A DNA stretch of 64,000 nt from Marivita sp046592965 (GTDB taxonomy: Bacteria; Pseudomonadota; Alphaproteobacteria; Rhodobacterales; Rhodobacteraceae), in assembly GCF_046592965.1 (NCBI RefSeq), contig NZ_JBISBV010000004.1, forward strand, positions 209,459 to 273,458, read 5' to 3'. Each line of letters opens with the position of its first letter. Positions within the stretch are counted from its first letter, which is position 1. The notes below the pieces were generated by a model, which was given only the letters and a program-made list of their open reading frames with translations, searched no databases and had not been told where the DNA came from. This document shows, one piece after another, positions 1-6,768 of the stretch. Both the position numbers and the translations under genes were made by a program.

Positions 1-1
1 T

Positions 2-430
2 TTCGGCACCGGCACGACCGGTGCGGTCGCCAAGATGCTGGGCCGCGACTGGATCGGGATCGAGCGCGAGGAGAAATACCGCGAGGTTGCCACCAAACGC
101 ATCGCCGCGGTGCGCCGGCTCGACAAATCCGCGCTCGAAGTCTCCACCAGCAAACGCGCCGAGCCGCGCGTGCCCTTCGGCCAGCTTGTCGAACGCGGCA
201 TGTTGCGCCCCGGTGAGGAACTGCACAGCATGAACGGCCGCCACAAGGCAAAGGTTCGCGCCGACGGCACTCTGATCGGCAATGACGTCAAGGGCTCCAT
301 CCACCAGGTTGGCGCGCATCTCGAAGGCGCGCCAAGTTGCAACGGCTGGACCTATTGGTGCTTCCGCCGCGACGGCAAGACCGTCCCCATTGACGTCTTG
401 CGCCAGCAAATCCGGTCGGAGATGACCTGA
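2..430 (+). CDS. ccrM: CcrM-type adenine-N6 DNA methyltransferase, 3' part only
   Basis: The reading frame is open from the left edge, so only the last 142 residues are visible. They begin with FGTGTTGAVAKMLGRDWIG, the SAM-binding FxGxG motif that lies late in beta-class amino-methyltransferases. After it comes a linker and a C-terminal module starting near VPFGQLVERGMLRPGEEL and including NGWTYWCFRRDG, typical of the RAMA domain found at the end of CcrM proteins. CcrM methylates adenine in GANTC and controls cell-cycle transcription in alphaproteobacteria. The catalytic DPPY motif and the start lie outside the window. A strong rho-independent terminator follows at 488-515. The family call is firm; the specificity is inferred from family membership. 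Confidence 0.88.
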   Translation, partial: FGTGTTGAVAKMLGRDWIGIEREEKYREVATKRIAAVRRLDKSALEVSTSKRAEPRVPFGQLVERGMLRPGEELHSMNGRHKAKVRADGTLIGNDVKGSIHQVGAHLEGAPSCNGWTYWCFRRDGKTVPIDVLRQQIRSEMT

Positions 431-487
431 TCCACACAAGGTGAATACCGCCAGTGCCAGCGCCCAGGAGGCGCGGCACTCGACTTG

Positions 488-515
488 CCCCGCCGTTCGT
501 TCGGCGGGGTTTTTT
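488..515 (+). terminator. rho-independent terminator after ccrM
   Basis: Perfect 8-bp stem CCCCGCCG / CGGCGGGG around a 6-base loop, followed directly by six T residues. It lies 57 bases after the ccrM stop and before the convergent permease gene whose stop is at 541. Confidence 0.9.
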
Positions 516-540
516 GGTCTTCAGGGCCGAAGGCTGATCG

Positions 541-1395
541 TCAGCTGTCACGCTTTTGCAGCATCAGCGACGCCAGTCCGAGCAGCGCCGAGACGACAAT
601 CAGCAGCAAGGACACCGCGTTCAGTACCGGGGTTGAGCCTAGTTTCAGGCGGTCGAACATGGTGATCGTCAGCGGCGCGTCCGATCCGACCAGCATCAGT
701 GTCGTATTGAAGTTCTCAAAGCTCATCAGCACCGAGACGACCCCTGCGGCGGCCATTGCCGGAAACAGAAATGGCAGGGTGACGGCGCGCACCGCGCCCC
801 ATCTGGTTGCTCCAAGATTGAGCGCGGCTTCTTCCAGCGACGGGTCGAACTTTTGCAGGCGGGCGGAGATGACCAGCGTGGCAAAGGTGGTGATGAAGGA
901 AAACTGACCCAGAATGACCAGGATCAGACCGGGGCGCAGACCGTCGAACCAAAGCCCGGTGGCGTCTTCCAACGTATTGGCGACGGTCGAGGAAAACACC
1001 AGGATCGAAATGCCCAGAATGATCCCCGGAATGATGAGCGGCAGCAGCATCAGGATGTAGAGCACACCCTTGCCGCGAAACTCGTGGCGCACGAACAGGA
1101 ACGCGTTGCAGGTGCCAACGCCAACGGCCATGACGGACACCCAGAACGCCACCACCCCCGAGGTCACGATGGAGCGCAGGATCGGGCGTTCGTGAAAGAC
1201 ACCGATATAGGGGGCTGTGTCGCCAAAGAACCACGCCCAGGTGAACCCTTCCCACGGCAGCGACGGAAACACCGAGTCGTTGAACGCAAAGACGCAGACA
1301 GTGACCAGTGGCAGCGCCAGAAAGATGAAGAACAGCGCGACATAGGCGCGGTAGGTCCATCTGAACACGCCGCTTTGCGGGATGCCGGTGATCAT
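541..1395 (-). CDS. ABC transporter permease, PotC-like (polyamine/opine type)
   Basis: Inner-membrane permease of 284 residues with about six hydrophobic spans. The cytoplasmic coupling loop is visible as EEAALNLGATRWGAV, the EAA motif that docks onto the ATPase. The start at 1395 was chosen because MITGIPQSGVFRW begins just before the first membrane span and its ATG overlaps the stop of the upstream permease as ATGA (1392-1395); a longer in-frame extension to 1551 only reads through the neighbour. It is the last gene of the operon binding protein, ATPase, permease, permease. The family is the spermidine/putrescine group; the actual substrate is not determined by sequence. Confidence 0.9.
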   Translation of the reverse strand: MITGIPQSGVFRWTYRAYVALFFIFLALPLVTVCVFAFNDSVFPSLPWEGFTWAWFFGDTAPYIGVFHERPILRSIVTSGVVAFWVSVMAVGVGTCNAFLFVRHEFRGKGVLYILMLLPLIIPGIILGISILVFSSTVANTLEDATGLWFDGLRPGLILVILGQFSFITTFATLVISARLQKFDPSLEEAALNLGATRWGAVRAVTLPFLFPAMAAAGVVSVLMSFENFNTTLMLVGSDAPLTITMFDRLKLGSTPVLNAVSLLLIVVSALLGLASLMLQKRDS

Positions 1396-2258
1396 GTCTG
1401 CCCCATCGTCTTGCCCAACGATTGGCGCGACAGTTTTAGGCCCAGAAAGACAATCAGCGACGACAGCCCCAGAAGCAGGAAGCCAAAGGCCGAACCCAAT
1501 TCCCAATTGAAGCGCGTGATGAACTGGCTGTAGATCAGGCCGGTGAACCACAGGCTGTCCTTGCCGCCCAGCAGGATCGGGGTCAGGTAGTTGCCGAGGC
1601 TCAGCATGAACACGACGATGCAGCCCGACACGATGCCCGGCATGGCGTGGGGAATGACGATCTCTCGCAGGATCGCCGCGCCGCTTGCGCCAAGGTCATA
1701 GCCCGCCTCGATCAGGCTGTCGTCAAGGCTGTCCAGCGTCGTGACCAACGGCACCACCATGAACAGCATGGAGGTATAGACCAGGCCGACCATGATCGCG
1801 GCATCGTTGTAAAGCATCTCGACCGGCGCGTCCGCAAGACCGACAAACTGTAGCAGATTCGAGAATATGCCGGTTTCGCGCAGCAAAATCATCCAGCCGA
1901 AGGTGCGTACCAGTTCGCTGACCCAGAACGGGATGAGGCACATCAGGAACAGCGTCGTTTTCGTGCGCCCGCGCGTCAGCTTGGCGATGTAATAGGCGAT
2001 TGGAAACCCGATGAGCAAGGTCAGGATGGTTGCCGCGACCGACATGTAGGCGGTGCGCGCAAAGGTGTTCCAATAAAGCGGTTCGTTGAAGAACACCGCG
2101 TAATTGGCGAAACTTGTCTCGTATTCGCGCACGCCGACCTTTTCGCGCAGCGACACGATGAACATGCCAACATGCGGCAAGAGGATCAGCGTGACCAGCC
2201 AGAGCAGCAAAGGCGCCATCAGCAGGTAGAATGTCAGCTTCGAGCGGTCAGAGGCCAT
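1392..2258 (-). CDS. ABC transporter permease, PotB-like
   Basis: A 288-residue integral membrane permease with a long first span near residues 10-35 and an EAA-type loop EAGYDLGASGAAILREIVIP in the C-terminal half. It should pair with the PotC-like permease to form the channel of a type I ABC importer. Its start overlaps the end of the ATPase gene by 11 bases and its stop overlaps the next permease as ATGA, so the operon is translationally coupled. Length and layout match PotB/PotH proteins. Confidence 0.9.
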   Translation of the reverse strand: MASDRSKLTFYLLMAPLLLWLVTLILLPHVGMFIVSLREKVGVREYETSFANYAVFFNEPLYWNTFARTAYMSVAATILTLLIGFPIAYYIAKLTRGRTKTTLFLMCLIPFWVSELVRTFGWMILLRETGIFSNLLQFVGLADAPVEMLYNDAAIMVGLVYTSMLFMVVPLVTTLDSLDDSLIEAGYDLGASGAAILREIVIPHAMPGIVSGCIVVFMLSLGNYLTPILLGGKDSLWFTGLIYSQFITRFNWELGSAFGFLLLGLSSLIVFLGLKLSRQSLGKTMGQT

Positions 2259-3345
2259 TGCGATACACCCGCGTCTGGTCCGGTTCCCACCAGAAATAAA
2301 CCGGATCGCCCTTGCCCAGATCGCGAAACTCGCCGGTCTGCGGCAGGGCCACGTTCATCTCGGTTCCGGTTTGCTGATCCAGCAGCATCACTTGCGAATT
2401 TGCTCCGTTGAACAGCACGCTCTGCACGATGCCCTGTCCCCCGTTGCCGCTGGACAGGTCAGGGGTGCGCGACAGCCGCACGGCCTCCGGGCGCACGAAG
2501 ATTCGGGCACTGTCGCCTGTGGACAAGCCTCGCGCTGCTGCAATGCCTTGCAAGGGCCGCCCACCCGGCGTGCGCGCCGTAACGACGTCTCCCGAGACGG
2601 TTTCGATCGTGACATCAAACGTGTTCGCCTCTCCGACAAACCCGGCGACGAAGGCGGTTTGCGGTTCGTAGTACAGTTCTTTGGCCGTGCCGACCTGTTC
2701 GAATTCCCCTTGGTTCATCACCGCGATCTGGTCGCTCATCACCAGTGCTTCAGACTGGTCGTGGGTGATGTAGACGAAGGTGGTGTTGAACTCGGCTTGT
2801 AGCTGTTTCAATTCGATCTTCATATGCTCGCGCAGTTTGAGATCGAGCGCGCCCAAGGGTTCGTCAAGCAGCAGGACATCGGGCTCAAGCACCATGCAGC
2901 GCGCAATCGCGACGCGCTGTTTCTGTCCGCCGGACAAGGAACTGACCGGACGATCTGCCACGCCGCCAAGGCCGACGCGGTCCAGAACCCGCTCGACCTG
3001 CATCTTGATATCGCTCTTGTTCACCCCGCGCTGGCGCAGCCCGAACCCGACATTGGCACCGATATTCATCATCGGGAACAGCGCAAGGTGCTGGAACACC
3101 ATCGACACCTGACGCTTGTTCGGTGGCACATCGAGCACCGATTTTCCCTTGATCAGAAGGTCGCCGCCAGAAGGTTTCTGAAAGCCCGCAATCATCCGCA
3201 ACAGCGTGGTCTTGCCGCAGCCCGATGGCCCCAGAATGGAAAAGAACGTGCCTTGCGGGACGCTGAAGCTGACATCTTTCACCGCCTTGAAATCATCAAA
3301 GCTCTTCGAGATCTCACGACACTCAAGGTCGGGCGTTTCGGGCAT
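2248..3345 (-). CDS. ABC transporter ATP-binding protein, PotA-like
   Basis: Cytoplasmic ATPase of 365 residues. Walker A is GPSGCGKTT near residue 39, the signature is SLSGGQKQRVAIARC and Walker B is DVLLLDEPLGALD, followed by a switch histidine in YITHDQSEA. The C-terminal third, about residues 240-365, is a TOBE-type regulatory domain as in PotA. It energises import through the two permeases encoded just downstream. A stem-loop at 3368-3390 separates it from the binding-protein gene, which probably lowers its expression relative to that gene. Confidence 0.93.
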   Translation of the reverse strand: MPETPDLECREISKSFDDFKAVKDVSFSVPQGTFFSILGPSGCGKTTLLRMIAGFQKPSGGDLLIKGKSVLDVPPNKRQVSMVFQHLALFPMMNIGANVGFGLRQRGVNKSDIKMQVERVLDRVGLGGVADRPVSSLSGGQKQRVAIARCMVLEPDVLLLDEPLGALDLKLREHMKIELKQLQAEFNTTFVYITHDQSEALVMSDQIAVMNQGEFEQVGTAKELYYEPQTAFVAGFVGEANTFDVTIETVSGDVVTARTPGGRPLQGIAAARGLSTGDSARIFVRPEAVRLSRTPDLSSGNGGQGIVQSVLFNGANSQVMLLDQQTGTEMNVALPQTGEFRDLGKGDPVYFWWEPDQTRVYRNGL

Positions 3346-3356
3346 ATTGCGGGCCT

Positions 3357-3390
3357 TCCAAAAAGCAGGAAGCGCGGAAACCGCGCTTCC
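3357..3390 (-). terminator. attenuator-like stem-loop between binding protein and ATPase genes
   Basis: A perfect 10-bp stem GGAAGCGCGG / CCGCGCTTCC with a 3-base loop (3368-3390) is followed on the minus strand by TGCTTTTTGG. It lies within the 66-base gap between the binding-protein stop and the ATPase start of the same operon. This placement suggests partial termination or 3'-end protection of the binding-protein message rather than an operon end. Confidence 0.75.
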
Positions 3391-3411
3391 CCGACTTGCG
3401 ATGACGCAGTC

Positions 3412-4470
3412 TTAGTTTGCGGCGTTGATCCGGTCGAGAGCGGCACCTTCCATCGCCTCGAGTCCGGCAGGGACAGACGGATACCACTTGATGTTGTCGA
3501 TCGCCTCTTGCGGGAAGCTTGCCTGATACTTGGCTTTCAGCGCGTCATCGACATTGGCATCTCCACCCTTGGACGCGGTGAAGTTGCCCGCAGATGCGGT
3601 GATCATCGCCGCGATATCGGGCTGCATGACAAAGTTGATCCACGCATAGGCAGCCTCGTCCGCACGGCCCCGCGCGGGCAACGCGAATGTGTCGATCCAG
3701 CCAAGCGCGCCCGATTCAGGGGCGATGAAGGTGATATCGGGATTGTCGTCGTTCAATTGCCAACCGCCGGTATCCCACGCCATCGACGCGACCACTTCGC
3801 CCGAGCGCAGAAGGTTCTTCAACTCGTCGCCACCATCCCAATAGGTCTTTACGTTGGGCTTGCACTCGACCAGCTTGGCCTCGACCTGATCGATGATGTC
3901 CTTGTAGGCCGCCTCGTCGTTATAGGCCGCGAACGGGTCAAGGCCCATCGCATAGGCAAAGCCGATCAATGTCGGGCGCTTGAGTCGATAAGACACTTTG
4001 CCGGCAACGGAATCGTTGCAGAGGTCAGTGTAATCCTTCACGTCACCCGCTTCGGCGGTGTTCACGACCAGACCGGACGTGCCCCAGATATGCGGCACGG
4101 CATAGACTTCGCCGTCGACGGTTGTGTTGCCTTTTGTCGCCTCAAGCATGGAGGGGATGAACAGGCTGGTGTCGATCTGCGACATGTCCAGCGGCTTGTA
4201 GATGCCGAATTCGGCCTGCGGTCCGGCTATCCGGTCCTGGCTGGGCTGGGCAAGGTCGAAGCCGCCGCCATTGGTTGCGCGCAGCTTGGCGATCATCTCT
4301 TCGTTGTTGGATTTTGTGACCTCGACCGTGTGGCCGGTTTCGGCCTCGAATTTCTCGATCACATCTTCCGGTGCGTAACCGCCCCACGTCAGAAGGCGCA
4401 GCGTGTCGGCTTGGGCCGCAGTCGTGAGCGCCAGTGCGGCGACGGTCGACAGAATGAGTTTCTTGGTCAT
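3412..4470 (-). CDS. ABC transporter periplasmic binding protein, PotD/PotF-like
   Basis: A 352-residue secreted protein. It starts with a Sec signal peptide (MTKKLILSTVAALALTTAAQA, cleavage after AQA) and then DTLRLLTWGGYAPEDVIEKF, the typical N-terminus of polyamine-type binding proteins. It captures substrate in the periplasm for the permeases encoded downstream. The start is backed by an upstream GGAGA ribosome site. It is first in the operon, with a 272-base untranslated region upstream. Related families bind putrescine, spermidine, opines or thiamine-like amines; the ligand here is open, although the nearby amine oxidase makes an amine plausible. Confidence 0.9.
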   Translation of the reverse strand: MTKKLILSTVAALALTTAAQADTLRLLTWGGYAPEDVIEKFEAETGHTVEVTKSNNEEMIAKLRATNGGGFDLAQPSQDRIAGPQAEFGIYKPLDMSQIDTSLFIPSMLEATKGNTTVDGEVYAVPHIWGTSGLVVNTAEAGDVKDYTDLCNDSVAGKVSYRLKRPTLIGFAYAMGLDPFAAYNDEAAYKDIIDQVEAKLVECKPNVKTYWDGGDELKNLLRSGEVVASMAWDTGGWQLNDDNPDITFIAPESGALGWIDTFALPARGRADEAAYAWINFVMQPDIAAMITASAGNFTASKGGDANVDDALKAKYQASFPQEAIDNIKWYPSVPAGLEAMEGAALDRINAAN

Positions 4471-4742
4471 GTGGTCTTCTCCATTTTACGCCGGCTGCAG
4501 CTATGCCGTGCCGAACTTCCCTGAGGTTCTTGCGCGTGTCGGCCACTGCACTGGCGAACAGGCGTTTGTTTATACGCGTAAAATCAACACTGTCTGCCGC
4601 CGAAGTCAAAGAGTATTCCGCTCTGCATCACGTCGCGCAGCCCGGCGTCGAACCCGCGCACAACCATGAGACGTGTCGCACCTGCGTCACCTCAACCCAA
4701 CGCGACCGCGTGGCAGCGCCGTCAGTCGTCCGCAAAAACCGT

Positions 4743-5792
4743 TCAGTCGCGCTTGGATGGAGGCAAAGAGGCAAAAAACGCCGCGAGGGCTGCGATATCG
4801 GCGTCGCTCAGGCCATCGGCTGCTTGCTGCATGAGGTTCGATCGAGCGCCGCCGCCGCGAGTGCCTTGGCGCCAAAGATCGAGTTGCGTGCGCAGGTACG
4901 CCGCTGGCTGGCCAGAGAGAGACGGGAAAAAGGGCGAGGCTTCACTTGCTTCGGGTCCGTGGCACGCACGGCACGCCGGGACGTCAGGATCGCCGCTCGC
5001 GGCGTAGGCCAGATCGCGCCCGCGCATGACCAGGTCCGGGTCGAGAGACCCTGCTCCGCTTCCTGACGGAGTTTGGGACGCAAACCAGTTTGCCATCTCG
5101 TCCAACGCGCTTTCGGGAAGTTTGCTTACCGCTTGCGCCATAATTCCGCTTTGGCGCGCGCCGTCGCGATACGCCAGCATGGACATCTTGAGATAGGCGG
5201 CATTCTGGATGTCGAGCCGGGGCACATGATCGGATGGGCGGATGTCGTGGCAACCGGCGCAATACCCGCGCAACCCGTCCTGTTGAGGTATCGCGGTCAA
5301 CTCGGCATATTCCACGCCGCTCATTCCAGATTTCACCGCGGAAAGGAACGCCACGACCGGCCAGACATCATCCGACCGTTCGGCCGGCCAATGTGGCATC
5401 CCGCTCATCTTGATGCCGTTGTGCACGATCCAGTGCATGTGGCGCGGTTCCCAGTCCTTTACCGCATCCGAGATATGCGGCGGCGCAGGAACCATCGCCA
5501 CCATCGTCGCGCTGCGGGCCTGATCCGGGGCCGCATGGCAGGTCCGGCACGCGGTATCGTAATGCCGCGCTCCAAGTTCGATCATGGCCGGATCCGTGAG
5601 GTCTGGCACATCCCCGGCGTCCGGTGCGCGCAGGCGGACCGAGTTGCGGTAGGTCGTGTGCAACACCCAGGACACACCGGGGAAATGCCCGGGTTGCGCG
5701 GAGACGTTATAGAGCCCGATACCGACAACAGCAGCGCCCCCCAACGCGCCAAGAACTGCCAAAGCCGCCAATGTGCGCACCACGGTTTTCAC
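4743..5792 (-). CDS. membrane-anchored triheme cytochrome c
   Basis: A 349-residue protein with an N-terminal hydrophobic anchor (about residues 5-30) and three CXXCH haem sites: C82-H86, C178-H182 and C274-H278. It should act in the periplasm as an electron carrier to or around the terminal oxidase encoded upstream. The start is GTG at 5792, preceded by AGGAGGG with a 7-base spacer and overlapping the CtaG stop as GTGA; a longer frame to 6041 lacks any signal and lies inside ctaG. Its last position in the oxidase operon suggests a dedicated electron donor. The family resembles the cytochrome subunits of alcohol and gluconate dehydrogenases. Confidence 0.87.
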   Translation of the reverse strand: MKTVVRTLAALAVLGALGGAAVVGIGLYNVSAQPGHFPGVSWVLHTTYRNSVRLRAPDAGDVPDLTDPAMIELGARHYDTACRTCHAAPDQARSATMVAMVPAPPHISDAVKDWEPRHMHWIVHNGIKMSGMPHWPAERSDDVWPVVAFLSAVKSGMSGVEYAELTAIPQQDGLRGYCAGCHDIRPSDHVPRLDIQNAAYLKMSMLAYRDGARQSGIMAQAVSKLPESALDEMANWFASQTPSGSGAGSLDPDLVMRGRDLAYAASGDPDVPACRACHGPEASEASPFFPSLSGQPAAYLRTQLDLWRQGTRGGGARSNLMQQAADGLSDADIAALAAFFASLPPSKRD

Positions 5793-6367
5793 AATTCCAC
5801 CCTCCTGTCCTGCAACGCCTGCCCGGTCAGGACCAACCCGGCCACCAGATAGATCGGTGTGCCGATGGCGAGCATGAGAAGACCACCGAATTGCTGCCCC
5901 AAAAGATCCGGCGCGGTGCCGCAGATCTCGGCATAGACATCGCGCGGGGCCAGCACCAGCAAGGCTCCAAGCAGCGTCATGTGCATCGACGTCAACAGCA
6001 ACCCGCCTGCTCCCATCAAAGAGTGTTCGGCGCGCAGGCAACCGGCCCAGACAAGGATACCGGCGGCCAGAAAGCTGACCTGTTCCGCCACAAAGCCAAC
6101 GTCGTCCAGAAAGGCAACGCTATAGGCCGCCGGAAGATGCCACGCCCAGACCACGACAAACTCAATTGCGGCGGCGAGCAGAGGCGGTAGGGCGACGCGA
6201 TCGGCAAGCGTTGGTGCGCCGATCACCAGCAAGGGTGCGATCACCGCAACCAGCGTCATATGACGCAACATGTGCGCGGGGAACGCAGCCCCCAACCACT
6301 GCGTCAGGGGTGCCGCCCAGATGAAGACCGCAAGCGCGGCCCCGGATATCAACGCGGCGCGGTTCAT
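5789..6367 (-). CDS. ctaG: caa3-type cytochrome oxidase assembly factor CtaG
   Basis: A 192-residue polytopic membrane protein of the Caa3_CtaG family, recognised from FPAHMLRHMTLVAVIAPLL, the conserved EQVSF and the SMHMTLLGALLVLAP segment near its centre, and DLLGQQFGGLLM near the end. Proteins of this family accompany caa3 oxidases and are thought to help metal-centre or complex assembly. It is shorter than many members (often 250-300 residues) and starts directly with the first span. Its ATG overlaps the end of the small membrane-protein gene upstream, and its stop overlaps the cytochrome start. Confidence 0.85.
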   Translation of the reverse strand: MNRAALISGAALAVFIWAAPLTQWLGAAFPAHMLRHMTLVAVIAPLLVIGAPTLADRVALPPLLAAAIEFVVVWAWHLPAAYSVAFLDDVGFVAEQVSFLAAGILVWAGCLRAEHSLMGAGGLLLTSMHMTLLGALLVLAPRDVYAEICGTAPDLLGQQFGGLLMLAIGTPIYLVAGLVLTGQALQDRRVEL

Positions 6368-6768
6368 TGGCAGGTTCCGAGGATGAGTGCCGGCAACGAC
6401 GTATAGACCACGCCGATGCCCGAGATGATCGACAGCAGAACCGCCGCATGGCCCAAGAACTGATGTCGGTCCTCTGCCTCGCCAAGGGCGTTCGTGTAAT
6501 CACCTGTCTGGCGGACATCCCATTGCCGCCATGACCGCCAGCCGAACCACAGGATCAAACCCAGCGCGATCACCGTCATCGCAGCGACGCCGATGCGCAA
6601 CGTGCCGATCAGATCGGGCGCCTTGGCGCAGACGGTCGCCGCCGCGCCGTAGCTTGCGACAAAATGCAAAGCCCACGTTGTCGGCGCAAGTGTGATGCGC
6701 CAGAGACTTTCTCGTTCCTCGGAAAACTCGCGGGCATCCGGATCGGGGTGTGTCTTTTGCTTCTCCAT
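6364..6768 (-). CDS. small three-span membrane protein of the oxidase operon
   Basis: A 134-residue protein that begins MEKQKTHPDPDAREFSEE with a charged cytoplasmic-type head, followed by about three hydrophobic spans (near residues 22-48, 56-78 and 104-130). The start at 6768 shares one base with the stop of the subunit I-III gene (TGATG), which supports it over a longer frame to 6855. I do not recognise a named family. Its location between coxI/III and ctaG suggests an accessory or subunit IV-like role in the oxidase, but that is inference. Confidence 0.75.
   Translation of the reverse strand: MEKQKTHPDPDAREFSEERESLWRITLAPTTWALHFVASYGAAATVCAKAPDLIGTLRIGVAAMTVIALGLILWFGWRSWRQWDVRQTGDYTNALGEAEDRHQFLGHAAVLLSIISGIGVVYTSLPALILGTCQ

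Noticed and set aside
2824..4524. Open frame of 566 codons on the plus strand
   Set aside because: Lies antisense over the ATPase and binding-protein genes, which have clear motifs; composition is arginine/histidine rich as in high-GC shadow frames.
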